64,000 bases of DNA, from contig NZ_CP096147.1 of the NCBI RefSeq assembly GCF_026016445.1, positions 2,082,501 through 2,146,500 on the forward strand, given 5' to 3'. The stretch's first letter is position 1. Each line of letters opens with the position of its first letter. Made by a program: the position numbers and the translations under genes. The notes under the pieces are model-generated. The model worked only from the letters and a program-made list of their open reading frames with translations. It was not told the DNA's origin and ran no database searches. This stretch comes from Cognatishimia activa (GTDB lineage Bacteria > Pseudomonadota > Alphaproteobacteria > Rhodobacterales > Rhodobacteraceae). Positions 1-8,593 of this stretch are shown here, piece after piece.

Positions 1-969
1 CGGATCGGACGTTGCACACTGATGCACATCGCAGAAGCGGCGCGCGATGACGTTCACGTCGTGAAGGTAAACGCAACTGGCCCAATCGAAACCGCGGCAC
101 ACCTGATCCGCTATGACTCTGTCCACGGTCGTTTCGCCAATGACGTTGTGGTTCAGAACGGCACCATGGATGTGGGCCAAGGCCCGATGCGCATGTTCTC
201 GACCTACGATATGGATGAGCTCGACTGGACTGGCGTTGACGTTGTGCTCGAATGTACCGGCAACTTCAATGACGGTGAAAAAGCAGCGAAGCACCTGGAG
301 CGTGGCGCCAAAAAGGTGCTGATCTCTGCCCCAGCCAAGAATGTTCAGAAAACCATTGTCTTCGGCGTGAACGACAACCTGCTGACCGCCAACGACAACA
401 TGATCTCCAACGGTTCCTGCACCACCAACTGCCTCGCCCCTCTGGCAAAGGTGCTGCACGAAGCGATTGGCATCGAAAACGGTCTGATGACCACGATCCA
501 CAGCTACACAGGTGACCAGCCAACGCTGGACCGTCGCCACAAAGACCTCTACCGCGCACGCTCTGCGGCCATGGCGATGATCCCAACCTCCACCGGTGCC
601 GCAAAAGCATTAGGAGAGGTTCTGCCAGAACTCAAAGGCAAGCTTGACGGCACCTCCATGCGCGTTCCAACGCCAAACGTTTCCGCCGTTGACCTGACCT
701 TCGTCGCCTCCAAAGACGTCACCGTTGAGGACGTAAACGAAGTGGTGCGCGAAGCCGCAGCGACACATATGAAAGGTGTGCTGGGCTACGATCCAGAAGC
801 CAAGGTGTCCATCGACTTCAACCACACCACCGAAAGCTCCATCTTCGCTCCTGACCAAACCAAAGTGGTCGGCGGCCGCACCGTGCGCGTTCTGGCATGG
901 TATGACAACGAATGGGGCTTCTCAGCACGTATGGCGGATGTGGCGGCTAAAATGGGCCAAATGGTCTAA
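1..969 (+). CDS. gap: Glyceraldehyde-3-phosphate dehydrogenase, 5' end cut by window
   Basis: NAD-dependent GAPDH of glycolysis and gluconeogenesis, oxidising glyceraldehyde-3-phosphate to 1,3-bisphosphoglycerate in the cytoplasm. The reading frame is open from base 1 and begins inside the Rossmann motif (RIGRCTL), so only about ten N-terminal residues are missing. The catalytic motif SNGSCTTNCLAP and the C-terminal WYDNEWGFSARM are both present. The ATG at 22 lies inside the conserved domain and is not the start. A strong terminator follows at 1002-1056. Confidence 0.97.
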   Translation, partial: RIGRCTLMHIAEAARDDVHVVKVNATGPIETAAHLIRYDSVHGRFANDVVVQNGTMDVGQGPMRMFSTYDMDELDWTGVDVVLECTGNFNDGEKAAKHLERGAKKVLISAPAKNVQKTIVFGVNDNLLTANDNMISNGSCTTNCLAPLAKVLHEAIGIENGLMTTIHSYTGDQPTLDRRHKDLYRARSAAMAMIPTSTGAAKALGEVLPELKGKLDGTSMRVPTPNVSAVDLTFVASKDVTVEDVNEVVREAAATHMKGVLGYDPEAKVSIDFNHTTESSIFAPDQTKVVGGRTVRVLAWYDNEWGFSARMADVAAKMGQMV

Positions 970-1001
970 GCCATTACCCAAGCCTTTCTAAGACAATTGC
1001 G

Positions 1002-1056
1002 TCCCCGGCATCGCTCAGGCATATCTTGCTAAAGCGAAGGCCGGGGATTTCTTTTT
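1002..1056 (+). terminator. Rho-independent terminator of gap
   Basis: The 8-bp arms TCCCCGGC (1002-1009) and GCCGGGGA (1040-1047) are perfect complements. CGCT (1012-1015) and AGCG (1033-1036) extend the stem inside, and TTTCTTTTT follows. The T-run ends one base before the ATG of the small ORF at 1057, so the 3' arm (GGGGA) may also serve as that ORF's ribosome binding site. Confidence 0.8.
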
Positions 1057-1200
1057 ATGACCAACTCAATTGCCATCGGAATTGTGTTTTCTTTGGTTTT
1101 GGCTCTGGTCGCTGATCAGGTCTGGCTTGATGGCACAGGAGCGCTATTCGCAGCGCGCAAGTTTGCAGAGCTGATCGAATGGGTGGCTTTTTGGCGGTGA
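1057..1200 (+). CDS. Small membrane protein (47 aa) behind gap
   Basis: The ORF starts at ATG 1057 and ends at TGA 1198-1200. It begins MTNSIAIGIVFSLVLALVA and ends IEWVAFWR. Residues 4-20 form one hydrophobic helix, followed by a short amphipathic tail. From memory, similar short proteins sit just after gap in other Rhodobacteraceae, but this was not searched. The only Shine-Dalgarno candidate (GGGGA, 1043-1047) lies in the terminator stem. Function unknown. Confidence 0.6.
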   Translation: MTNSIAIGIVFSLVLALVADQVWLDGTGALFAARKFAELIEWVAFWR

Positions 1201-1328
1201 AAGTATTTAAGGAATTTCCCCTAGATTGAGTCTATCGTTCATTCTTCGGATATAGCTGCCACCTAAAATCAGAGATCTAAGGACTGCCATTGGATGGCAG
1301 AGGCATGTAGTCTCAATACCATCGGGTA

Positions 1329-1832
1329 TCAAATGTTGCGATCACGCTTCGCGATCCAGAGCACGAACGCAGTGTCAGCCCCACCGACTTCGATAACACG
1401 TTTGTCGTGCATCAAAACCCCGAGACCATGTTCTTCGTCCCAACTACAGGCAAATTGGTAGCCCACGTAAGGAACTCCTTGTTTAGAAATCGGGTGTACA
1501 AAAATCTCTTCGAGGGCAATTACTTTCGTTAGACCACTTACCGATGTGATCTTTGGCAAGTCTTCCTCGTTTTCATCGATATTATAATCTTCAAAAAACT
1601 GGCGTCGAAAGTCAGGATAAGCTTCCAGGACTGCGTTAAGAATTATTGGTTTTTGCCTTTCATGATTTTCTTTAACCCAGGTTGTGAGAGCAACATCGTC
1701 TGCGCTCATAGGAGCTTCATCTCTGCCCTCAGGTGCAAAAATTAGCTTGGCCGTTTTGCCTTCGGTGAATTCGGACCATGTAGAAAATTGAACATCTGCC
1801 TGCCACCAAAAATCGTCAAATTTGAACTCCAT
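1329..1832 (-). CDS. DUF6985-like protein
   Basis: A 167-aa acidic cytoplasmic protein. The start is put at MEFKFDDFWWQ (1832) because the 21 codons upstream of it look unrelated. The C-terminal block WDEEHGLGVLMHDKRVIEVG matches the pattern I recall for DUF6985, a family found as single genes and near polymorphic-toxin immunity genes. The gene is visibly AT-richer than its neighbours and sits alone next to a spike-like beta-helix gene, which suggests horizontal gain. No toxin partner is visible. Family call moderate, function unknown. Confidence 0.6.
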   Translation of the reverse strand: MEFKFDDFWWQADVQFSTWSEFTEGKTAKLIFAPEGRDEAPMSADDVALTTWVKENHERQKPIILNAVLEAYPDFRRQFFEDYNIDENEEDLPKITSVSGLTKVIALEEIFVHPISKQGVPYVGYQFACSWDEEHGLGVLMHDKRVIEVGGADTAFVLWIAKRDRNI

Positions 1833-1971
1833 ATCACACTCGCTAAATCCAATTATTATTTCTAAGCAAGTAAATGAAAGCAGACATTTGCACAATTCGC
1901 AGCATCGTTGACATTGGCCTCATCGCAGACCTTGGCCACGACAGCCAAAGCCCGCATTGATTGAAACCAAC

Positions 1972-4260
1972 CTAAACAGCCGTCATCGACACCCGAACCG
2001 TCACTTCACCGCTCAAGGGCTCTTCCCAGTTCAACCGAACCTGATCCCCATCCGTACCCTGCTGCAGGTCCACATATGGCACCGCCCAACGGGTCTGGTT
2101 GCCTCCATTCCTTAAACGATCTGTCGTCACAATCGACTCGACCGACCGCGCCTGCCCGCCAAAGGGCAAACCACCGCCGGTATCCACTGTCCAGCTGCTC
2201 GCGGCAGAGTTCTGATCATGAGACACCATCAACGGGTTGTAGATCGGAGTTTCAACTTGATGGAACGTATTGCCCTCCACGCGAATATTTTTACCGCGCG
2301 CCATGTTGAGTGGCGCAAAGGTTTCGTCCACGCGATCCACGCGATCAATCGATCCATCAATGCTGCGGAATTTATTCCCCGTCACACTCAGACCGCCGAT
2401 CGATTGCCCCGTCCCATAAGGTTTGATCACCACATAGCTGAACCAGGGCGCGACGTTTCCGGTCAAGAAGACGTTCTCATCGATACTGAGCGCAGAGAAA
2501 GAGAAACCCGTTGTGAAATCAGGCTCGGGCTCATGTTCATTGGTCCATTCAATGAAACAATTGTCGATGTAGTTCCCTGAAATTGTTGTGGAACAATAAG
2601 AGCTTGCCACAACAATCCCCGCCGTGCGCACCCCTGCAGTCTCTGCGTCCCCTTGGAAGCAATGATTGCCGATGACTTGGTTGTTAGACCCGCCCAGCAC
2701 CGCGAAATGCTTGAATTGCGTGGCCCGGTTGTTGCGCAGCTTCACATCGTTGGCGTTGGTGTTGACCACAATCGTCGTCCGGTCCTGCGCGCGCTGATCG
2801 GCCTCGTTAGTCAGGAATTGGCAACGGTCAATCAACATGCCCTGACAACCTTCCCCATGGCTTGTGATCCCGCGATCCCGCGGGCGCGTAATCCAGCTGT
2901 CACGCACATGGAAAATCACCCCGGCGGGCGGCAACAGAATGCCACTGGCGCGGCTGTTACACAGCAGTTCCACATGCGACAGGGAAAAGCGCTGCAGCTT
3001 ACTAAAACCCGAAAAATCCATGATGTATTTGAAGCGTGTGAATGTATAGGTCTGGGTCCCGGCGGCGTCATAAAGCGGTACGCTCAGTTCCACTTCCTGC
3101 GTCGCATCATTCTTGGCTTTGACATAGACCTCGCGGCCCACACCATTGCCTTCAACCAGTGACCCAACCTGAACATTCGCAACATTTGTGACGTTGGTCA
3201 GAAAACGCGGGTTCGACGTAGAATAGGTTCCGACTGAGGTCGCTTCGTCAGACAACCACTCGCTGTCCCCTGACACATAGAACTGCGCATTGATGATATT
3301 GCGCCGCTGCGCATAGCTTTCTCGATTGGGCACCAACGCCTGCATATCCATCGGAGAGGTGATGGTGATGCGCCGCCCCCCACAATCCAGAGATTCATGA
3401 TCTGCACTGTTAAAAAGCGACTGAAAGGCCTTCTCGAAAGCCAGCTGCTCATTTCCAAAGGCATCGATATAGGCGGGCAGATCAAAGTTCTTGGTCAGGC
3501 TGAATATCGCCTCACGTGGCATCGTGACCGTACCCTCAAAGCGCACACGTTCGGTGAAAACCATGCCGCCATTCAGAAGATAGGTCCCAGCAGAGACCAA
3601 AACCGTCCGCCCATTGGCCGCTGCATTCGCCGCCTCAAAGGCATCGGTATCATCCGTCGCGCCGTCTCCGATTGCGCCGTAATCGCGCACATCTACCATG
3701 GCCATCATGTCCCGATGAAAGGCAGAGGTCAGATCTTCCACGATAATGTCGTCGATACGCACCACACCGCCGGTGGCACCGGTGAGATCAAGTCCCACAT
3801 GGGCATAGGTCGGCTCTGTGCCCCAGGCCATATCAACGCCACCGCGTTGACCAGATCCAATGATCGCCGTGATCTCGACAACTTCGCCATAGCTCGTCAG
3901 CAATGTGCTTGGCCCAACTTCAGGCAGGCCACTGACATGGCTCCCCCCGCTCCCGCCAGCCCAAGCTGCAATCCGCACACTAGGTAGGCCGCCACTCATG
4001 GCCTTCACGCGCGCGCGCACTTGCAAATAACATCCCGGAGAAATCGGCGTTTGTCCAAAGGCGCGCAACTGCTGCGTCACCTCGGTCTTCTGAAGTTCCA
4101 GACAGCCTGCGAAATCTGCATCCGCTGGCACGAAGGCCGCGTTCACAGCACCGCTGTAACTATCCGATCCCGGCGTCCCATCACCGCTTGACCAATTGCC
4201 CAGACCTTCGCTGAACGCTGGTGGCATCAATACCACGCCCTCGGTGATGACTTTGTTCAT
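1972..4260 (-). CDS. Pectate-lyase-superfamily (GH28-related) beta-helix protein
   Basis: A 762-aa protein without a signal peptide. Residues 1-180 look like a beta-rich carbohydrate-binding-type domain. A pectate lyase superfamily motif starts near residue 189 (VDVRDYGAIGDGATDDTDAF), the usual entry into a right-handed beta-helix, and the rest is rich in asparagine and glycine turns (VTGN, LRNN, ISGN). Such proteins act as polysaccharide lyases or hydrolases, or as phage tail-spike modules; the lack of a secretion signal fits a phage-like origin, though no other phage gene is near. AGGGG lies 7 bases upstream of the ATG. Substrate unknown. Confidence 0.75.
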   Translation of the reverse strand: MNKVITEGVVLMPPAFSEGLGNWSSGDGTPGSDSYSGAVNAAFVPADADFAGCLELQKTEVTQQLRAFGQTPISPGCYLQVRARVKAMSGGLPSVRIAAWAGGSGGSHVSGLPEVGPSTLLTSYGEVVEITAIIGSGQRGGVDMAWGTEPTYAHVGLDLTGATGGVVRIDDIIVEDLTSAFHRDMMAMVDVRDYGAIGDGATDDTDAFEAANAAANGRTVLVSAGTYLLNGGMVFTERVRFEGTVTMPREAIFSLTKNFDLPAYIDAFGNEQLAFEKAFQSLFNSADHESLDCGGRRITITSPMDMQALVPNRESYAQRRNIINAQFYVSGDSEWLSDEATSVGTYSTSNPRFLTNVTNVANVQVGSLVEGNGVGREVYVKAKNDATQEVELSVPLYDAAGTQTYTFTRFKYIMDFSGFSKLQRFSLSHVELLCNSRASGILLPPAGVIFHVRDSWITRPRDRGITSHGEGCQGMLIDRCQFLTNEADQRAQDRTTIVVNTNANDVKLRNNRATQFKHFAVLGGSNNQVIGNHCFQGDAETAGVRTAGIVVASSYCSTTISGNYIDNCFIEWTNEHEPEPDFTTGFSFSALSIDENVFLTGNVAPWFSYVVIKPYGTGQSIGGLSVTGNKFRSIDGSIDRVDRVDETFAPLNMARGKNIRVEGNTFHQVETPIYNPLMVSHDQNSAASSWTVDTGGGLPFGGQARSVESIVTTDRLRNGGNQTRWAVPYVDLQQGTDGDQVRLNWEEPLSGEVTVRVSMTAV

Positions 4261-4363
4261 CTCTGACCCCTTTTGACCTCGCCGTACTCCGGCGCTTTGG
4301 CAAAGGGATAGAGAGAGGGTGTTAAAAGCGCGTCAGACCAGCGCGCGCTGCATCCGCATCATC

Positions 4364-4756
4364 TTATACCGCCGGATCAAGTGGTAGAAAACGCACCCCA
4401 TTGATGCGCCACACATCATTCGTCTGAAGCATCTGATACTCCAGCCGATACAGCACCCCATCTTGATCGCGTATCTGTACTTGCTGCAGGTATAGCCCTT
4501 CACGATCCTCTAAAGGCAAGTAGGTCAGCTCTGACGGATTAATGACCATCGGATAGCCATTACGAACCATCATTTCAAACCTCTGAGGATTCCCAAAAAG
4601 CATTTGAATTGATGGGCTTGCATAGGAAAAGGCGGTTTCAAAATCGTCCTCTCCAAAGGCTTCGATCTGGCTGGTGATGGTGGATTGAATGTCTTCTTCC
4701 TGAGCGAAGCTCGCGCTGCCCAGCACAATCAAAAGTACCGCAAGTATCTGTCGCAT
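4364..4756 (-). CDS. DUF4864 secreted protein
   Basis: A 130-aa protein with a clear signal peptide (MRQILAVLLIVLGSASFA, cleavage before QEED). The mature part fits DUF4864: a single alpha/beta domain with FSYASPSIQMLFGNPQRF and MVRNGYPMVINP. The longer frame to 4894 uses a TTG and lacks the signal peptide, whereas the ATG at 4756 has AGGAGG upstream. Likely periplasmic, function unknown. Between it and the upstream arsR-like gene (start 5123) there is no overlap and no clear terminator. Confidence 0.8.
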   Translation of the reverse strand: MRQILAVLLIVLGSASFAQEEDIQSTITSQIEAFGEDDFETAFSYASPSIQMLFGNPQRFEMMVRNGYPMVINPSELTYLPLEDREGLYLQQVQIRDQDGVLYRLEYQMLQTNDVWRINGVRFLPLDPAV

Positions 4757-4814
4757 ATCCGTCCCTCCTAGGGCACAGCTAGCGTGATCTTGTGATATGA
4801 CCAGCCTGCTACAT

Positions 4815-5123
4815 TCAGCAGCAAGCACGCACCGTTGCATTGCCCCCGCAGCAGTCCTCCAGAAGATAGCGCACCAGCCCGCCCATTGCGTCAAAGCGCA
4901 CCGTGTATTGCACGCTACGAGATTCCTTCTGCGACCTTACCAATCCTGCCTCAGACAGGGTCGCCAAATGGAAGGATGCCCGCGAGGGGGTAGCTCCAAG
5001 CTTGGCTGCAATATCCCCGGCACTCAGCCCATCAGGCCCTGCTTCGACCAAAAACTTAACCACCCGCAACCGGCTTTCGTTAGATAGCGCTGCAAAGGCA
5101 CTCAGGGCATCACTCTCATTCAT
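4815..5123 (-). CDS. ArsR-family metalloregulatory repressor
   Basis: A 102-aa winged-helix protein. The ArsR fold is plain: FAALSNESRLRVVKFL, then the recognition region AGDIAAKLGATPSRASFHLATLSEAGLV. The C-terminus carries cysteine pairs (DCCGGN and ACC), a likely arsenite or thiophilic-metal site. It is divergent from the DUF6428 gene at 5210, and two identical-type palindromes lie between them. One abuts the ATG, so autorepression is expected. Whether the inducer is arsenite or another metal cannot be told, because no arsenic resistance gene is adjacent. Confidence 0.9.
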   Translation of the reverse strand: MNESDALSAFAALSNESRLRVVKFLVEAGPDGLSAGDIAAKLGATPSRASFHLATLSEAGLVRSQKESRSVQYTVRFDAMGGLVRYLLEDCCGGNATVRACC

Positions 5124-5184
5124 ATTTCAACAACTCTTGAAATGTTTTCGCTCCCATGCAATATATTTCAAGAATCATTGAAAT
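5124..5184. promoter_or_regulatory. Twin ArsR-type operators and divergent promoter
   Basis: Two 20-bp palindromes of the form ATTTCAA-N6-TTGAAAT lie at 5124-5143 and 5165-5184. Their centres are 41 bp apart, about four helical turns. TTGAAA (5138-5143) and TATATT (5162-5167) are spaced 18 bp apart and could be the -35 and -10 of the rightward gene. That puts one operator on the -35 and the other at the start site. The first operator directly touches the arsR-like start codon. Confidence 0.7.
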
Positions 5185-5209
5185 AAAAGCCTCACAGAAA
5201 GACCCTTAA

Positions 5210-5683
5210 ATGCGCCTTACCGATCTGCTCGAATTCCTCGAAACCCAGCCCGCCGATCTACCTGTTGTGTATCAAACTTCAGAAGAGATCATTGGCTCCG
5301 GCTATCACCTGACGGAGTTGAAAGCCGCCCCTGTGACAAGCATCGACTGCGGCGGCAATGTCGCCAGCTTTTCTGAAGTCACAATTCAGCTCTTGGATGG
5401 TCAGGACGGCGACTACATGATGGTTGGTAAACTGAAAGGCATCCTGCGCCATAGCCTAAAGGAAATCCCAGCGCTGAATGACGCGGAACCTCGGGTTGAG
5501 TTTTCTCATTTTAACAATGGCTTACAGCTCTTCACGCTCGGTGAACCGCTTGTTTCGGAAGGTGCCATCACACTGCCTTTGCTCACCATTGGTGCGCAAT
5601 GCAAACCGGCGGTTGCCGCAAGAGGGTTCGCTCCCAAACCGGGTCAAAGCATCGGTTGCGGCCCACGCACAAACTGTTGCTAA
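5210..5683 (+). CDS. DUF6428 family protein
   Basis: A 157-aa cytoplasmic protein starting MRLTDLLEFLE. The length, the SIDCGGN motif and the cysteine-rich C-terminus (SIGCGPRTNCC) match what I recall of DUF6428, a family commonly encoded beside ArsR regulators. The divergent ArsR-type gene and shared operators support co-regulation by metal. The terminal Cys-Gly-x3-Asn-Cys-Cys tail could bind thiophilic metal. It ends at a bidirectional terminator shared with lysK. Function unknown. Confidence 0.7.
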   Translation: MRLTDLLEFLETQPADLPVVYQTSEEIIGSGYHLTELKAAPVTSIDCGGNVASFSEVTIQLLDGQDGDYMMVGKLKGILRHSLKEIPALNDAEPRVEFSHFNNGLQLFTLGEPLVSEGAITLPLLTIGAQCKPAVAARGFAPKPGQSIGCGPRTNCC

Positions 5684-5687
5684 AAAA

Positions 5688-5713
5688 AAAGGCCCGGTGT
5701 TCACCGGGCCTTT
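5688..5713. terminator. Bidirectional terminator between DUF6428 gene and lysK
   Basis: The arms AAAGGCCCGGTG and CACCGGGCCTTT pair perfectly around a 2-base loop, with an A-run on the left and T-richer sequence on the right. It can serve both convergent genes. Confidence 0.85.
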
Positions 5714-5738
5714 GATGATTTTCGCTTGGAGGTCGAGA

Positions 5739-7385
5739 TCACTTGGTGAATTCACCCGCCAGAGCACTTTCGATCAAAGCGATGGTCTCTTCCACACCGT
5801 AAAGTGCGATGAAGCCACCAAACCGAGGCCCCTGGGACGCACCTAGAAGCACCTCATAGATGGCTGTGAACCAATCCCGCAGAGGTTCAAACTCTTTCAG
5901 CTTGCCGATGGCAAAGACAATCGCCTGCAGGAACTCCGGGTCGCTGAAATCCGCTTCTGGCAGCGGGTCATCACGTCCCATTTTTGCGTTCTTCGCCGCA
6001 ATTGCCGCCAGTGCCGCCTCTTCGGAAGACAGCGCCGTTGCCAGATCAGACAGAGCCTCACGCTCCTGATCTGTCGGCGCACGATAGGTTTTCGCAGGCT
6101 TCACGAAGTCATGATAATAGCGCACAGCAAAACCGACGGCATCATCCAGCGTTGGGTTGTTCTCAGGGGACGCCTCAGATGCATAACGACGGATGAAACC
6201 CCAAAGCGTTTCTTTGTCTTCAGCAGAAGACACGCTCGCCATGTTCAAGAGCATCGAGAACGGCACAACCATATCTGAGGTCGGCACATTGTGTCCGTGG
6301 ATATGGAAGACAGGGTTGTTCAAACGCGCCTTCGTATCCTGCGTCTCATAAGCCCGCAACTGCTGATGATACTCATCGACCGCTTTCGGAATCACGTCAA
6401 AATGCATCCGCTTTGCTGTCTTCGGCTTCAGATACATGAAGTAGGCTAGGCTCTCGGATGATGCATAGGTCAGCCACTCATCAATAGAGACACCATTTCC
6501 GGAAGTCTTTGAAATCTTTTGACCATTTTCATCGAGGAACAATTCAAAAGTGAAATGCTCCGGCGCGCGCCAACCCAGAATGCGGCAGATCTGATCATAG
6601 ATCGGCGCATTTGTGGAATGGTCCTTGCCAAACATCTCAAAGTCGACGCCCAATGCTGCCCAGCGCGCGCCAAAGTCAGGCTTCCATTGGAATTTCACGT
6701 TGCCGCCGGTCACAGGAATGGTCCACTCCTTGCCCTCTTCATCATCAAAAGTGATGGTGTAATTCTCGGCATCCACGTTCTTCATAGGTACGTAGAGCAC
6801 GCGACCGGTTTCAGGGTGGATCGGCAGGAAGATCGAATATGTGGACGCCCGTTCTTCGCGCAGAGATTTCAGCATCACGGCCATGATCTCATCGTATTTC
6901 TCAACAGCGCGTTTCAGAATCTCGTCAAACTGACCGGACTCATAAAACTCTTTGGCTGAGATGAACTCATACTCAAAGCCAAAGGTGTCGAGGAAACTGC
7001 GCAGCTTAGCGTTGTTGTGGTGGCCAAAGCTCTCATGTGTGCCGAATGGATCAGGCACAGCCGTCAATGGCTTCTGCAGGTGTTCCTCAAGAGACGCGGC
7101 GTTGGGTACATTTCCCGGCACTTTACGCATGCCGTCCAGATCATCGGAAAAGGAAATAAGCTTGGTTGGAATATCAGAGATCACCTCAAAGGCACGCTTC
7201 ACCATTGTGGTGCGCGCGACCTCACCGAAGGTGCCAATATGCGGCAGACCTGACGGGCCATAACCTGTCTGAAACAGCACATATCCCTTTTCTGGCGGCT
7301 GCTTTTGATAGCGTTTGAGTACCCGGCGCGCCTCTTCAAAGGGCCAGGCTTTTGAACTCATCGCAGCATCGCGCAGATCAGACAT
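5739..7385 (-). CDS. lysK: Lysyl-tRNA synthetase, class I
   Basis: Charges tRNA-Lys with lysine in the cytoplasm. This is the class I enzyme typical of archaea and alphaproteobacteria, not the class II LysS. The nucleotide-binding signature appears as [10 protein letters not shown] (HIGH motif) and the KMSKS loop as KISKTSGNG; the C-terminal anticodon-binding helical domain is complete. The length of about 548 aa fits the family. The ATG at 7385 (MSDLRDAAM) has GGAGA six bases upstream; the extension to 7418 has no such site. Confidence 0.95.
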   Translation of the reverse strand: MSDLRDAAMSSKAWPFEEARRVLKRYQKQPPEKGYVLFQTGYGPSGLPHIGTFGEVARTTMVKRAFEVISDIPTKLISFSDDLDGMRKVPGNVPNAASLEEHLQKPLTAVPDPFGTHESFGHHNNAKLRSFLDTFGFEYEFISAKEFYESGQFDEILKRAVEKYDEIMAVMLKSLREERASTYSIFLPIHPETGRVLYVPMKNVDAENYTITFDDEEGKEWTIPVTGGNVKFQWKPDFGARWAALGVDFEMFGKDHSTNAPIYDQICRILGWRAPEHFTFELFLDENGQKISKTSGNGVSIDEWLTYASSESLAYFMYLKPKTAKRMHFDVIPKAVDEYHQQLRAYETQDTKARLNNPVFHIHGHNVPTSDMVVPFSMLLNMASVSSAEDKETLWGFIRRYASEASPENNPTLDDAVGFAVRYYHDFVKPAKTYRAPTDQEREALSDLATALSSEEAALAAIAAKNAKMGRDDPLPEADFSDPEFLQAIVFAIGKLKEFEPLRDWFTAIYEVLLGASQGPRFGGFIALYGVEETIALIESALAGEFTK

Positions 7386-7561
7386 GATTTTCTCCAATAG
7401 ATCGCCGCCCTGCCCCATGCAGGTGCGACCGGCGTTTCCTAGTTCGCAAACGCAGCATGGTCAATGATTGTTGGTCAGCTCGTCAGGAATTCCCGCTTGC
7501 CCGACCTCATTCCGCACCATATCGTAAGACCAACATATGCGCTCAATAGAAAGCCAAGACG

Positions 7562-7987
7562 ATGACGCAAGAAGCCCCACATCCATGGACCCCACAAGAC
7601 TGCCTCGTTGCGGTCATGGTGGCGATCTCCGCTTCCGATGAAAACATCCGCACCGCAGAGCTGATCAAGATCCAGTCAGCCGTGAACAATCTGCCGGTCT
7701 TTGCGAATTATGATATCGACCGGCTGACGGTGGTTTCGCAAACGGTCTTTGATCTTTTTGAACAAGAAGACGGGCTCGCGGCGCTCTTTGGTCTCGTGCG
7801 GGATAACCTACCAGAGGAGCTTTTTGAAACTTCCTATGCGCTGGCCTGCGACGTTGCGGCGGCGGATGGTAAAATCCTTGAGCCGGAACTGCGGCTTTTG
7901 GAAGAAATTCGTTATGAACTTGCGATTGATCGTCTGCACGCCGCGGCAATTGAGCGTGGCGCACGGGCAAGACATATAACGCTGTAA
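7562..7987 (+). CDS. TerB-family protein
   Basis: A 141-aa all-helical TerB-like protein of the tellurite-resistance-associated family. It shows the repeated acidic pattern DENIRTAELIKI and DGKILEPELRLLEEI, where each helical half ends in a D-G-x-I/D-E-N-I type metal site. Single TerB genes are widespread, and their role is probably metal- or stress-linked scaffolding rather than proven tellurite resistance. Monocistronic, with its own strong terminator. Confidence 0.85.
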   Translation: MTQEAPHPWTPQDCLVAVMVAISASDENIRTAELIKIQSAVNNLPVFANYDIDRLTVVSQTVFDLFEQEDGLAALFGLVRDNLPEELFETSYALACDVAAADGKILEPELRLLEEIRYELAIDRLHAAAIERGARARHITL

Positions 7988-8023
7988 GTCGCCAAGAGAT
8001 TTGGTTGCAACAGACCGAGGGAT

Positions 8024-8068
8024 CGAAACCGGCTGGGCTTTTCCGGAAAGCACAGCCGGTTTCGTTTT
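8024..8068 (+). terminator. Rho-independent terminator of terB-like gene
   Basis: An 11-bp perfect stem (CGAAACCGGCT / AGCCGGTTTCG) has a second hairpin inside (GCTTTTCCGGAAAGC) and is followed by TTTT. Confidence 0.8.
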
Positions 8069-8104
8069 GCTTAGGCATCAATCAACTTGCGAAAAATTTA
8101 CGAC

Positions 8105-8593
8105 CTAGCTGTTCACCCATTCTAAGGCCTGCCCGGCATCGACGTGCGTCTCCAAATTTCCAGCAAACTCCTGAAAAGCAGCTTTATTGAGCCCATTCAA
8201 GCCAACCAGAACAGGGATTTCTCGCGAGAGCGCGGTCCCGATCAGTTCACGGAAGCCCCTGCCCTCAGCCTCATGCTTGCCAAATTTGTTGATCAACAAG
8301 ACATCCGATCCGGTCTCTAATTCTTTCGCAACCAGTTCGACCGCCGTTTCAAGCGCTTCAGGATTAAGCCGGCACCCGGTCGAGCCGGCCCCCAAAGACT
8401 GTGAGATACAGATGGTTGGTCCCTCAGGCAGGACTTTCACATCCATATCGCATTTATGATCTTTCTCGCGTTCGGTGTTGATCTGTACGACGCCGGAAAC
8501 GCGCAGCCCCTTTTCAAGCAAATCCTGCGCCACACAGGCCAAAGTGGTATCAAGCACCCGAGGGTCATCCATCATCACATAGCCAAGTTTCAT
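8105..8593 (-). CDS. DUF2478 nucleotide-binding-like protein
   Basis: A 162-aa P-loop-like protein starting MKLGYVMMDD. It has the C-x-M-D type segment KCDMDVKVLPEGPTICISQSLGAG and GCRLNPEALE, typical of DUF2478, a family often encoded with molybdenum transport or molybdoenzyme genes. Its start overlaps the PPIase stop by 4 bases (ATGA), making it the last gene of the nar operon. A role in molybdenum cofactor supply to NarG is inferred from context only. Confidence 0.8.
   Translation of the reverse strand: MKLGYVMMDDPRVLDTTLACVAQDLLEKGLRVSGVVQINTEREKDHKCDMDVKVLPEGPTICISQSLGAGSTGCRLNPEALETAVELVAKELETGSDVLLINKFGKHEAEGRGFRELIGTALSREIPVLVGLNGLNKAAFQEFAGNLETHVDAGQALEWVNS

Noticed and set aside
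2653..3162. Rightward frames inside the beta-helix gene
   Set aside because: Antisense shadows of a gene with clear motifs on the minus strand.
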